This document shows positions 33,200 through 64,000 of a stretch of 64,000 nucleotides of DNA, piece by piece. Both the position numbers and the translations under genes were made by a program. Under the pieces are notes generated by a model, which saw only the letters and a list, made by a program, of their open reading frames with translations, was not told the DNA's origin and made no database searches. How positions within the stretch are numbered: the first letter of the stretch is position 1; each line of letters begins with the position of its first letter. The stretch spans positions 20,790 through 84,789 of the forward strand of contig CAUYLG010021525.1 in the NCBI GenBank assembly GCA_963573385.1, read 5' to 3'. This DNA comes from Cacajao melanocephalus. Lineage: Eukaryota > Chordata > Mammalia > Primates > Pitheciidae.

Positions 33200-33263
33200 C
33201 AGGAGTGAAAGACAGCCTATTTTATTTCAAAAACAAAAAAAAATGTGTGCTCTGGGAACAGGG
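33200..33263 (-). other. PSMB3: PSMB3 3'UTR (short)
   Basis: About 60 nt from the stop past the AATAAA at 33226-33221. The upper boundary is the stop codon; the cleavage point is inferred. Confidence 0.75.
33221..33226 (-). terminator. PSMB3: PSMB3 poly(A) signal AATAAA
   Basis: Minus-strand AATAAA 38 nt after the TAA, giving the very short 3'UTR typical of proteasome subunit genes. Confidence 0.8.
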
Positions 33264-52425
<19,162 letters not shown>

Positions 52426-53040
52426 GGGCCTCCGGCCTCGCACTAGCCCCAGCTGACCTCATCCACTCAGACCCTGCTGGGGAGCCCAGGTCAGGCCCAG
52501 CCACTGCCCTCCTGGGCAGATCTCGGCCCAGGCAGCTCTGCGTCCATAGGCCAGGCCTGGGAGGGTCCCAAGCTGCCTGCCTGAGGCTGGTCCTGGAGGC
52601 CATTCTCCCCCAACCCTGCATTCCAGCACTTCTGTCATTTCAGGCTGGGAAAGTCTAGAGCCCCCCTTGGCCCCTTTCCCTGACTGTAAGGGACAGCTGA
52701 CTCCCCCATCAGCTCAAACACTAAGGGTACCTGGGCGCAGCCTCCAGCAAGGGCACTCCCAGGCTTCCTGGTGGGTGCAACCCACTCCCTCTGCCCTCTG
52801 CCCTGTTTCCAGGAGTCTGGAGCTAGAGAAACGGGGTGTCCCCCACCCCATCAGCCAGGAAAGCCCAGGCTGCAGGAGCGGGATGCCCATTGGACTTTGC
52901 CCCTCACTCTGACCCAGCCCTTCAACTGCCCCACCCTGAGAACCCTCAGCTCTCAAAGGTCATTCCAGGGAGCTTATTCTTCCCAATGGAAGTGGCTTAA
53001 GAGCCAAAACTATGAAATAAACCATTTGGATTCAAGTTCA
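52426..53040 (+). other. PLA2G6: PLA2G6 3'UTR
   Basis: About 615 nt of C-rich unique sequence between the TGA and the poly(A) site. No repeats are visible in it. Confidence 0.85.
53016..53021 (+). terminator. PLA2G6: PLA2G6 poly(A) signal AATAAA
   Basis: AATAAA followed about 20 nt later by CCTGTGTTGTGTGTGCAGTG, a strong GT-rich downstream element. Cleavage is probably near 53038. Confidence 0.9.
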
Positions 53041-53655
53041 CCTGTGTTGTGTGTGCAGTGCTGTGAGTTCCCCAGCTTCTCTCAGCCTTGACCCTCGGCC
53101 TTGACCGGCTTTTTCCTTTGTATACCCAGACACTCTTGTTTTCCAGGACCCCTGGGCAGGGACACTTCTTCTTTCCTCTAGGACTCCCTTAAACTGGCCC
53201 TTAGGGTGTTCAGAGGCAGCTGCCAGGTCCATGTACCCCAGGCAGGCCCAAGGGGACCACAGTCCTCAACCTCATCTTGGCAGACGAGGGCAAGCCCCAT
53301 TTGCTACCCAGAGAGGCTGGGGACTCCGCATGGACAGGCGGCGTGTGTGCAGGGCCAAGGTCAGCCCAGGGCTGGGCAGCTCCAGGGTTCGTGTGGCTCC
53401 AGCTCCAGCAAGTGGAGGAGCTGGGCGGGCCAGAGTAGCTGTGGGAGCCACAGAGGGCGTGGCCCCACCGTGAGCCACAGGCCTGGGGACAGTGAGGAGC
53501 AGAACTGTGTTCCCCTCCAGGGCTGCTTCTGTGGATCTGGCAGGGAGGGTCTTGGGGGAGGGCATCGGGCAGCACCAATCCAGTAAGGTGGGCAATGCCT
53601 GGTATAGGCAGGTGGGAGGGCGGAGCCCCCAGGGTCAGGGTCCTTAAGAAGGGGG

Positions 53656-53662
53656 TGACTCA
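53656..53662 (+). promoter_or_regulatory. AP-1 consensus TGACTCA
   Basis: Perfect 7-bp palindromic AP-1 site about 330 bp upstream of the BAIAP2L2 start codon. Function inferred from sequence match only. Confidence 0.35.
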
Positions 53663-53817
53663 GGAAGGGGAGGGCTCATCCACATGGGCACTTGTACCAG
53701 CCCATGGCTCCAAGGGGTGAATAATTGAAGGGACGATCACACGAGCCTGCCCGTCACAGGATGCCTTCCCCGCCGGGTCTGGTTACGCCCCAGATCGCAT
53801 TCTGACATCCCCAGCTG

Positions 53818-53830
53818 GTGAATAATTAAG
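53818..53830 (+). promoter_or_regulatory. HNF1-like site GTGAATAATTAAG
   Basis: Matches GTTAATNATTAAC at 10 of the 12 specified positions. A weaker relative lies at 53717-53729. Both are within 280 bp of the BAIAP2L2 ATG. Confidence 0.4.
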
Positions 53831-53993
53831 CTGCCACCTCCTGTGAGGCAGGCCTCCATCTCCAGGTCCCACTCTGCAGCTTCCTCATTGCTGGCCAAGC
53901 TGTGGGCCCCTGAGAGACCACTCACTGCTGCTCCCAGCCAGGCCATCGCCACCAGCTCCCAGCCTCCTGCTCAGACCCGGCGACAGCCGTCCC

Positions 53994-54044
53994 ATGGCCC
54001 CTGAGATGGACCAGTTCTACAGGTCCACCATGGCCATCTACAAG
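53994..54044 (+). CDS. BAIAP2L2: BAIAP2L2 exon 1 coding part
   Basis: ATG in CCCATGGCC (near-Kozak) starts MAPEMDQFYRSTMAIYK, 17 whole codons; donor GTGAGC. Confidence 0.94.
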
Positions 54045-56531
54045 GTGAGCGTGTGGCAGCTGAGCCAGGGCCCCAGCCCCTCCTCCTAGGGCGCAGAAGT
54101 TAGACCCGCCCTGGAGGATGGGGGCCGGCCGGGGCTGCAGGTGTCCTTGGAAGGGAAGCCTGGAGCCAGGCTGGGCCAGGAGTGGGTACGGGGGTGAGGA
54201 TCCCTAAGAGCACTCAGCCACACACTCAGCAGGAACTCTTAACTCCCAGGTGCTGGACAAGGCAGAAGGGGGCCTGGGGCCCAGGGCCCAGGATGGGGAT
54301 TGTTGAGAGTCAGATGAGAAGGGCCTGGCTGCCCAGCCTGGGAATAAAGACCCTCTCTCTCTCTCTCTCTCTCTCTCATTTCTGAGCCCCTCACTCAGAC
54401 TTCCTGCTTCACTCCCGGGGGTTGCTGCACTCTCCACAGACATTTGTTGAGCACCTCCTGTGTGCACCTGTAAGCCTCACACCACCCACCTGTGAAGTAG
54501 AAAATGATTACCCTGTTTGATAGATGAGAAGCCTGAGACCAGAGAGGCTAAACAGCTCGTTCAAGGTCATGAGGGAGGAAGAGTTGCTGCTGGGATTTGA
54601 ACCAAGACCCAAGTCCAAGTCCAAGCCTAGTCGAGGCTGGTCTCCCCCATCCAGGGAGCCCTCCACCTGGCCCCAGCCCGGGTGGCCCACACTGATCCAG
54701 CCACAGTCTTGCCCATGGTGGGGTCTTCTTGTAGGAGGGCAAGAGCTGCCCTTGCTGCTGGGGCAGCTGTTGGCAGCCCTATGTGTCTGGCTCAGCAAGG
54801 CCTGGACCCAGGGCAGGGCTGAGCCATGCTCAGCGGGGACCACAGCTGGTGGGCCTGCTTCAGCCCAGCGGGAGGAGGAGAACCTTCCTGGTGCATTGTC
54901 TGAGGAGGCACCTTGGTCCCGCTAGAGCAGGTGTGAGCGGGAGCTGGCTGCGAGGGGACCATAGCTTGGAACAGGACCCCAAAAGTGGGATCCGAGGCCC
55001 CTGCAGCCAAGAGCCAGGATTCTGGGTGAGCCTAGGTGTGTAGGTGGGCTCCCCAAAGTCTGGGGATTCTCGTTGGGCTGGGGGTGCCCTGTCCCTAATG
55101 CCCGGTGACTTGGCTCTGTCCATTGTTTCTTCTCCCTCCCCCATCTCCACACCTTTTCCCTCCTGGCCCTCGGCTCCCAGAGCATCACGGAGCAGTTTAA
55201 CCCTGCCCTGGAAAACCTGGTGTACCTGGGCAACAACTACCTGCGTGCCTTCCATGGTGAGTGCCTGCCCGAGCCACCCAGTACCAGCCCTCAGCCTCTG
55301 CTGTCCCCATCCCTGGCCCCTCTGTACCCCCAACCCAGAGTCTCTGCACCCCACACCTATTCATATTCAGCCCTATACCCTCCTACCCACCACCCCCACC
55401 CTCACGACCCTGCAGCCAGAGAGGCCTTATGCACCCCTACTCTCCTGTGCCCATATATCCCTGTCCACACCCAGCACCCCTCGTTGCCCCCTCCTTCAGG
55501 TGCCCCCAGACACTCCCACGATACAGTACCAGGCCCTGCAGGCCCCCACACTCCAGTGCACCCCCTGACGGTGCATACATTTCTAGGTGTCATCTCGATG
55601 CCACCTCCTGAACCCACCCCTATACCCAGTCCCACCTCTATACCCAGGCTCACACGGCAGCTGGTTTCCTCACTCCGACCAGCCACCATCCACACGCCTG
55701 CAGCTGGCCTTGACCCTGACTCGACCCCCATGCAAACCCTTGTACCCGTCCACTGTGGCCACCCATACCTGCCAATAGCAGCCCCCTAGCCACCAGCGCT
55801 GATCAACCCTGAAGCTCAGGGCCACCCATCCCCCTGCTTCTCAGACGCCCTCCACACCACCTCCCTGCCCTAGCCCTCACCCTATGCCCCTGCACCAGAG
55901 CTCCACAGCGCAACTGGCCACACCCTCAGGGGCACACACAGATGCCCACACCCTACCCACGACAGACACGGTCCCCTCCAGATGAAAGCAGCCTCCATGA
56001 GGGTGGGGCGGATGCAGGGCTGGACCGGACCCGTCCCTTCTGGTCCACAGCCCTGTCTGAGGCCGCCGAGGTCTACTTCAGCGCCATCCAGAAGATTGGG
56101 GAACGTGCCCTGCAGAGTCCCACCTCCCAGATTCTGGGTGAGGCTCCCCCTCCATGGCAGACCCCATTCTTGGGCCCTCCTTTGGCACACTTGCCCTTCC
56201 AGGATGTCCTGCGTCCCTGATACAGGCTTTGCAGCCCAGGGCCCAGAGCCAGACTCTGGGGTCCAGGCTTCCCCCTACTACTCCCTGCTGGGTTGCCCCC
56301 GGGCTGGGACGCACATGGCCTGGCTCCCAGAGAGCCATATGGGAGGTTCCCGGACTTTGGTCCCGAAACCGAGCCTCAGGCAGGCCCTCTGTTGGCTTCC
56401 AGCGGAAGAGGTGGCGGGTGGGCGGGGTGGCTCCCCACACCATAGCCACTGCTCCATCCATGCCTCCAGGGGAGATCTTGGTGCAGATGTCTGACACCCA
56501 GCGGCACTTGAACTCCGACCTGGAGGTGGTG
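53994..56531 (+). CDS. BAIAP2L2: BAIAP2L2 (Pinkbar), I-BAR adaptor protein, exons 1-4 (continues past window)
   Basis: An IMD/I-BAR protein that binds phosphoinositide membranes and makes planar sheets in intestinal and kidney epithelia; it also acts in hair-cell stereocilia. Four exons, 53994-54044, 55181-55256, 56051-56137 and 56470-56531, join in frame as MAPEMDQFYRSTMAIYK, SITEQFNPALENLVYLGNNY, ALSEAAEVYFSAIQKIGERA and EILVQMSDTQRHLNSDLEVV: the first 92 residues, helices of the I-BAR bundle. The remainder of the IMD, the Pro/Ser-rich linker and the SH3 domain are not in the window. I see no exon 5 in the 7.4 kb after 56531. SITEQF has Thr where I recall Met. The ATG is chosen by family match. 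PLA2G6 lies immediately upstream in the same orientation, as at human 22q13.1. Confidence 0.94.
54352..54378 (+). repeat. (CT)n microsatellite
   Basis: Thirteen uninterrupted CT units (CTCTCT...) in BAIAP2L2 intron 1. Confidence 0.9.
54430..54605 (-). repeat. MIR
   Basis: GAGCACCTCCTGTGTGCACC, GATAGATGAGAAGCCTGAGA, GGGATTTGAACCAAG: long antisense MIR. Confidence 0.7.
55181..55256 (+). CDS. BAIAP2L2: BAIAP2L2 exon 2
   Basis: Encodes SITEQFNPALENLVYLGNNY and LRAFH plus G of a split codon. Acceptor GGCTCCCAG, donor GTGAGT. The frame stays open into intron 2 for a further 177 codons. Confidence 0.94.
55257..56050 (+). other. BAIAP2L2: BAIAP2L2 intron 2 (C-rich)
   Basis: Strongly C-rich on the plus strand and free of stop codons in the exon 2 frame up to 55789. 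No mobile element recognised. Confidence 0.75.
56051..56137 (+). CDS. BAIAP2L2: BAIAP2L2 exon 3
   Basis: Encodes ALSEAAEVYFSAIQKIGERA and LQSPTSQIL, ending in G of a split Gly codon. Acceptor GGTCCACAG, donor GTGAGG. Confidence 0.94.
56138..56469 (+). other. BAIAP2L2: BAIAP2L2 intron 3
   Basis: 332 bp of unique sequence; nothing recognised. Confidence 0.75.
56470..56531 (+). CDS. BAIAP2L2: BAIAP2L2 exon 4
   Basis: Encodes GEILVQMSDTQRHLNSDLEV and V. Acceptor GCCTCCAG, donor GTGAGT. It ends in phase 0, so exon 5 should start with the next Val codon. Confidence 0.93.
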
Positions 56532-56806
56532 GTGAGTATCAGACCCCAGGGCCTGGAGGGGTCACTCGAGGAAAACAGGCTGCGTTCCAAGGAGAGGGCC
56601 CAGCCTACCAGATGCCCGTCCCAGGGAAGATGACCTGCCCCCGGCTGGTCCTTAGCCGCGGCAGTGGCTGCCCTTCCCAGCACCTGGCTTTGTGGGGCAC
56701 AGTTCCCTGCAATAGTCATTCAGGCATCTAGCAGCCCTAGGAGGCTGGTGGCATTTCTGCCTCCATTTTATAGAGGAAGAAATGGAGTCTCAAAAAGCCA
56801 GTCATT

Positions 56807-57093
56807 GGCCGGGCATGGTGGCTCACACCTATAATCCCAGCCCTTTGGGAGGCTGAGGTGGGCAGATCACCTGAGGTCAGGAGATTGAAACCATCCTGGC
56901 CAATATGGTGAAACCCCGTCTCTACTAAAAATACAAAAGTTAGCTGGACATGGTGGCACGTGCAAGCTACTCAGGAGGCTGAGGCAGGAGAATCGCTTGA
57001 ATCAGGGAGTTGGAGGTTGCAGTGAGCCGAGATCGCACTACTATACTCCAGCCTGGGCAACTGAGCGAGACTCCATCTCGAAAAAAAAAAAAA
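56807..57093 (+). repeat. Alu
   Basis: Starts GGCCGGGCATGG; flanks AGCCAGTCATT and AGCTAGTCATT; short deletion in the middle. Confidence 0.92.
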
Positions 57094-57539
57094 GAGCTAG
57101 TCATTGCCTGAGATGCCAGAGTGAGTGAAGGCCCAAGGAAGAGAAGGGACCACTGCCCCCCTCCACCCCCACAGCCCCGCCCGCCTCCCTGCAACCTCCC
57201 AGGGAGCAGCCACGTGGAGCTGACCATGTCATGCCTATGAGCAGAACCCTTTCACGTCCCCACTGCCCACAGAACTGAACATAGGCAGCTCAGTGAGGGG
57301 TCCTAGGCCCTGCTGATCCAGCAGCTTCTCCTGACACCCCCAACACAGCCCAACCCCCCCAAAAAGCGAGCCCTCTGCTGGTGTCCCACAGCCCCGCTGG
57401 CCTCTGAGCCTAGAGCCACCTGTCCCTCCCACTGCCGTCCAGTGCAGCTGTCCCCTCCTTCCCGAAGCCTCCTCTGACCCCCTGGGGCAGGTTCAGTCTC
57501 CCCTCCCCCTGGACTCCAACATGGCCTTCTATCTGTGCT

Positions 57540-57700
57540 TAGCTCGTGGTGGGTGGGTTCAAAGCTCAGCTTCACCAGCGACTGGTTTTGTGACCTTGGA
57601 CTCTGTGCCTCTGTTTGCCTATCTGAGAAATGGAGATAATCATAATAACTGCCTCCCAGGAATCTTGAGAGGATGAAGTGAATTAATAAGCACAAACTGT
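57540..57700 (+). repeat. MIR
   Basis: GGTTCAAAGCTCAGCTTCAC, GTGACCTTGGACTCTGTGCC, ATAATCATAATAACTGCCTC. Confidence 0.7.
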
Positions 57701-58109
57701 CTGCCCTGGCCCCCGCAAGGCCCCTGGGTACCTTAGCTATGATAACTAGACGTTAACTCGCCTGCCCCTATCCCTCCCGAGACTGGGAGATCTACAAAGG
57801 CCTCCTCTCCATAGCTCCAGGGCCTGGCACCAGCAGGGCTTCAGTGACTGCTGGGGGAAAGAAAAGAGCTGAGGGGATGGGCTTAGCTAGATGGAGAGAA
57901 GAGAGGGCTTTCCAAGGGAGCGTGGCAGAGGGCAGCGGGCAGACGGGAGCCACGGCTTGGGCTCAGGGGCTGAGTGGGAGAGGTGGGTGGGGTCTGGTGG
58001 CGAGGTGTCTCTGAAGGTTGGGAAGGAAATTTCAACTAATTGTTTTCCCTCCAGCCTGTGAAGGGGAACTGCTGGAAGTCAGGGGGCTCTTTGCAGGGGG
58101 ACACCATAA

Positions 58110-58434
<325 letters not shown>

Positions 58435-59250
58435 ACGCCAGGCTCTTTTTAAACAGCCAGATATTGCATTAACTCATTACTACAAGGAGGCCGCCAAGCC
58501 ATTCATGAGGGATCTGCCCCCATGACCCAAACACCTCCCACCAGACCCCACCTCCTACACTGGGGATTACATTTCCACATGAGATTGGAGGGGACACAGA
58601 TCCAATCCATATCATGTATGTATCAATGCTTTTTTTCTGTTTTATTTCTTAGTATTCCATTGTATGAATATCCCACAATGTGTCTGTCCATTCTTCTGTT
58701 GATAGTCATTTGGGTCATTTCCAGTTATGGAACTATTATGAATAAGGCTGCTATAAACATTCTCATACAAGTCTTTTTATGGATATATGTTTTCATTTCT
58801 GTTGGGCAAATATCTAGGAGTGGAATTTGCAGGGCATGGGGTTGACGTATGTTTATTAGAGTTCTCCAGCATTCTTGTGCTATTCTGCATTCCTGCCAGC
58901 AATGAATGAAAATTGCTGTTGTTCTAAATTCTTGCCATTATTCAGCGTCATCAGTCTTTTTTATTTTAGTCATTCTCGTGGGTATGGAGTGGTGTCTCAC
59001 TGTGGCTTTGTTTAGATGTCCCTGATGACTAATGACTTTTAATGTGCTTGCTGGACATTTGTACAGCTTCTTCCTTAAGATGTTGGTTTAGCCTTTTACT
59101 GATTTTTTATTGGAGTATACTTATTGTTGAATTCTTTGTATAGTTAAGATATGAGTCCTTTGTCAGTAGATGTATGGGAATTTTTTTTTTCAATCTGTAG
59201 CTTGCCTATTCATTTTCTTAATCCTGTGTCTTTAATGAACATGAATTATA

Positions 59251-59535
59251 ATTTTTTTTGAGACAGAGTCTTGCTCTGTTGCCCAGGCTGGAGCGCAATG
59301 GCATGATCTGAGCTCACTGCAACCTCGACCTCCTGGGTTCAAGTGATTTGCCCTGCCTCAGCCTCCTAAATAGCTGGGATTACAGGTACCCACCACCACG
59401 CCCATCTAAATATTTTTATTTTTAGTAGAGATGATGTTTCACCATGTTGGCCAGGCTGGTCTCAAACTCCTGACCTCAGGCGATCCACCCGCCTCAACCT
59501 CCCACCTGTAAAGGTGTGAGCCACCGTGCTCGGCC
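59251..59535 (-). repeat. Alu
   Basis: Flanks GAATTATAATTTT and AAATTATAAATTTT; inserted in antisense L1M. Confidence 0.9.
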
Positions 59536-59550
59536 AAATTATAAATTTTT

Positions 59551-59728
59551 ATAGCCAGAAATGGCACCGCACACCTATAGTCTTATCTCCTTGGGAGACT
59601 GAGGTGGGAGGATCACTTGAGCTTAGGAGTTCAAGGCGTTAGTTCAAGCTCTGATTGCACCACTGTACTCCATTGTGGGTGACAGAGCGAGACACTGTCT
59701 CTAAAGATGTAAATAAATAAATACAAAG
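59551..59728 (+). repeat. Alu monomer-like
   Basis: Diverged single-arm element, AGCCAGAAATGGCACC to GACACTGTCTC. Confidence 0.8.
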
Positions 59729-60038
59729 ATGTTTATGAAGCCCAGTTTTGCAATTTTTGTGCTTTTATTTTTTGCAGTGGTTTGTGCTTGTGTCCTATCC
59801 AAGCAATCTTTTCCTGCCCCATGGCAAATATATTCTCCTAAGTTTTCTTCTAGCAACTCTCTTTTATGGACTTTACATTCCTTTCTATGATTTGTCTTAA
59901 ATTTATTTTTGCAATGAAGTGAGATGGAGTCAGAGTTTAATTTTCCCTGGATGAGTATTCAGTTATTCCCACATCATTTTAAAAACACTTCCCTTAACTC
60001 ACTGAAATGACTTGGTATCTTGGTCAAAAATTGATTTT

Positions 60039-60291
<253 letters not shown>

Positions 60292-60704
60292 ATTGATTTT
60301 GCATATATGTGTGGGTTTATTTCTGGACTCTGTTCCATTGGTATGTGTGTCTAACCTTATGCTGATATCACACGGTGTTAATTACTGTAGCTTTATAGTA
60401 AGTACTGAAATCAAGTAGGCTAAGTACTTTGTTTTTCTTTTTCAAAATTATTTTTCCTATTCAAGATTCTTTGCATTTTATCTAAATTATGGAATCCATC
60501 ATCTTGTCAATTTCTTTAAGAAAGGCTTCTGGAATTTTATAGAGTTGCATTAATCTATAAATCAATGGTCATCTTAACAATATTCAGTCTTCCAGACCCA
60601 TGAATATGGTGTATTTCTCCATTTATTTTTCTTAGCAATGCTTTGTCATTTTTAGCAAGTGACACTTGCAGAGGTGGCAAAAGGATACCCCAAGAGTTAC
60701 TGGA

Positions 60705-61003
60705 GGCTGGGCACAGTGGCTCATGCCTGTAATCCCAGCACTTTGGGAAGACAAGGTGAGCAGATGGCTTGAGGTCAGGAGTTCAAGACCAGCCTGGCCA
60801 ACATGGAGAAACCCCATCCCTACTAAAAATACAAAAATTAACCAGACATGGTGGTGCACATCTGTAATCCCAGATCCTCAGGTGGCTGAGATGTGAGAAT
60901 CATTTGAACCCAGGAGGCAGAGGTTTCAGTGAGCTGAGATAGCACGACTGCCACTCCAGCTCTGGCAACAGAGCAAGACTCTGTCCCCGTCTCCCCCCAA
61001 AAA
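60705..61003 (+). repeat. Alu
   Basis: Flanks AGTTACTGGA on both sides. Confidence 0.92.
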
Positions 61004-61247
61004 GTTACTGGAGTCCCTCTGTCCATAGAGCTTGCAATGCATGGTCTTAACCACGGGATCTGCTGTCAGCTTCCTGTACTTCTGTACTGAGGCATTCCCA
61101 GGACCCTGTAATGAAGTGTGTGCCCCAGGGAGTGGAGATGGAGAGGGCTGTCTCTTTCTAATCCACTGGGAATTCCTCAGCCTGCTCTGGGGTTGGTGAC
61201 TTCCTCTGTCAGAAGCCACCTGCTAACAGACTGTTCTCTGCCTGTAA

Positions 61248-61583
<336 letters not shown>

Positions 61584-62397
61584 CACTGTCAGCCTCTTGA
61601 TGGACCCATTTCATCAGGAGCTTGGCAACCTTTCCATTAACCCAGTGATGCCTGGGACCTACCAGCTGGGGGCATCCTGGGTCCATGTCCTCTGCTTCAT
61701 TGGCAATCACAGCCAAACCACGACAACAGGAAGAGCTATGATATGGCTGTCCCGCTGAGGCGCACATTGCCACCACGTGCCTTCGTGCATGCATGACTCG
61801 AAGCAGAAGCGACACGATTGCGTGGCACGGGACTCAGCTTGTTCCTGAGTGGCTTTTCCTGGGCAAGAGGAGGGGAATGGGGCAAAGAGAGTTAGCAGGA
61901 AAGGAAAGAGCCCCAGCTTGTCTGCTGAGCTGCCAGCAAGAGCCCTTCAGGCTGTATTTGAAGGGGCCCTTATGAGAGCTCCTGCACCCAGACCTTCTGG
62001 GAGGGGCCCTCCCCATCTCCCAGGGCTCTCAGGGTGGGTGTTGACAGCCCCACTGGCTTGGCTCTGTTTGCTCCGGCATCACCCCCAACCCTGTTGCCTC
62101 TGCAGGCCGGCCCTGCTGTAACCAAGTGTTCTCTGCAGGTCTGTACTTTGAGTTTGTGCATTTAAAATATATTCTGTGGCTTTTGGCGTGGTTCAAGTCA
62201 GTCTCTCCAGGTGCCATTCACCATCTTTATGAGTGCTCTGGTTACAAGGCTGCCTGGGTTTTGAGGGTCTGCCCCAAGCCCTGTTGTTTCTATTGTTTAT
62301 TTTGTTTACCTTGTTATATTGTTTATATAGTGTATATATTTTTGCAGAAGGTGGGGCTTTTCAGGAACATGTGGATTGTGATCCACAGAAATCTTAA

Positions 62398-62732
<335 letters not shown>

Positions 62733-62760
62733 AACTGTCTCTTTACAAGCATGGTCACAA

Positions 62761-63041
<281 letters not shown>

Positions 63042-63756
63042 GGAGGTCACAAAATTTAAGGAGGCAGCGCTATGATGTTTACACCAGCTCAGGGTCGGGA
63101 AGGCTTCCTTTTGATTGGATCGAGCAGAAAGTGGCCCCCCATCGAGTAGAAGCCTCTACCTGGTGTTTTTCCATAACAACCTATGTTTCTGTTCATATTC
63201 TGTCATTCTGCATGCCTGCACCCCACTTCCTTCATGGTGCTGACACCCTTCCCTACACACACACTGGCAGCCATAGCTCAGGGTTTCAGTACCAAAGAGG
63301 CGCCCTCAAGCTCCCTCGCAGACCAGTGGTCACCAAAGTTTGTAAACAACGGTGTGAGAAAACTCTTAACTTTAGAAATTTTATGATGTAGTGAATTTTT
63401 CTGCGTACTGGGAGGAGACTGCCAGCATTCCTTTTCTAGGAGATCCCCCAACCCCATGGGACAGTGTAAGGACACCTAGGCAGGAAGGAGGACCCACTGT
63501 GGGGAAAGGGTGTGCGGACAGAAGCTGCGCAGAGGCGGGAGGGCCTCCAGAGGAGGATGCGTCTGTGGAGTCGGGGAAGTGCCTCTTGTGTCTCGTGCAG
63601 CCTGAACCCTCTTGAAGCTGGAAGGGTTTAGGTCCAACTCCCCGACAACATGGAGTGATTCAGAGAAAGCTGATGGAGAATACAGGGGACCAGGGGACCA
63701 CATGGGCCCACAGAATCGAGACTCATCATGCCTGAGAGAGCAGCTGGTCAAGCCTT

Positions 63757-64000
63757 TCCTTTTTTTTGTTTTTGAGACAGAGTTTTGCTCTTGTTGCCCA
63801 GGCTGGCGTGCAATGGCAGGATCTTGGCTCACTGCAGCCTCCGCCTCCCGGGTTCAAGGATTCTCCTGCCTCAGCCTCCTGAGTAGCTAGGATTACAGGC
63901 ATGTGCCACCACACCCAGCTAATTTTGTATTTTTAGTAGAGACAGAGTTTCTCCATGTAGGTCAGGCTGGTCTCGAACTTCCGACCTCAGGTGATCCATC
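63757..64000 (-). repeat. Alu (cut by window edge)
   Basis: T-run with a G, GAGACAGAGTTTTGCTCTTG onward; runs to the last base. Confidence 0.92.

Larger units (their letters stand above)
53600..53993 (+). promoter_or_regulatory. BAIAP2L2: BAIAP2L2 proximal promoter and 5'UTR region
   Basis: Starts about 0.6 kb after the PLA2G6 poly(A) site. It is not a CpG island and has no clear TATA box. It holds a consensus AP-1 site (TGACTCA, 53656-53662) and two HNF1-like AT-rich motifs (53717-53729 and 53818-53830), which would suit an intestine- and kidney-enriched gene. The transcription start is not resolved. Confidence 0.5.
54045..55180 (+). other. BAIAP2L2: BAIAP2L2 intron 1
   Basis: Unique GC-rich DNA with a CT repeat at 54352-54378 and a MIR at 54430-54605. 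Confidence 0.8.

Noticed and set aside
53206..53586. Open frames between PLA2G6 and BAIAP2L2 on both strands
   Set aside because: GC-rich sequence between two genes with no domain, no splice support and no start context.
53600..54100. CpG island at the BAIAP2L2 start
   Set aside because: CpG dinucleotides are sparse; the promoter looks tissue-restricted, not housekeeping.

Overview
This is nuclear DNA from a primate, almost certainly a catarrhine. It has roughly fifty Alu elements in 64 kb, many with target-site duplications still visible, plus older L1, MIR, MER5A and Tigger-type remnants. All genes are in GT-AG exons separated by repeat-rich introns. Four protein-coding genes can be recognised from their translated exons, and none lies wholly inside the window. 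Several residues differ from the human proteins as I remember them, so a non-human ape or Old World monkey is more likely than human.

Bases 1-31490 hold PIP4K2B on the plus strand: part of intron 1, exons 2-10 (residues 54-416) and a 3.9-kb 3'UTR. A convergent gene follows on the minus strand, PSMB3 (33205-36328), represented only by its last three exons (residues 100-205). These two genes are tail-to-tail neighbours at human 17q12.

Bases 37103-53040 hold the last ten coding exons of PLA2G6 on the plus strand (residues 360-806 of the long form), including the 54-residue alternatively spliced cassette and the complete patatin-like catalytic domain. BAIAP2L2 follows head-to-tail at 53994, with exons 1-4 in the window and a long repeat-filled intron 4 running off the right edge. 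PLA2G6 and BAIAP2L2 are neighbours at human 22q13.1.

The main observation is that these two neighbourhoods, on different human chromosomes, meet within 774 bp (36329-37102). The join lies inside an intron of PSMB3 and inside an intron of PLA2G6, so both genes lose their 5' halves, and they diverge from the junction without forming a fusion. An Alu at 36586-36870 without matching flanking duplications sits in the gap and is the best candidate crossover site. This could be an evolutionary rearrangement (gibbons are the catarrhines best known for this), a partial duplication, or a chimeric clone or misassembly. The sequence alone cannot decide.

The genes are not a functional unit. PIP4K2B and PLA2G6 act on phosphoinositides and phospholipids, PSMB3 is a proteasome core subunit, and BAIAP2L2 is an epithelial I-BAR protein. 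No RNA gene, CRISPR array, CpG island or bacterial-type system was found.
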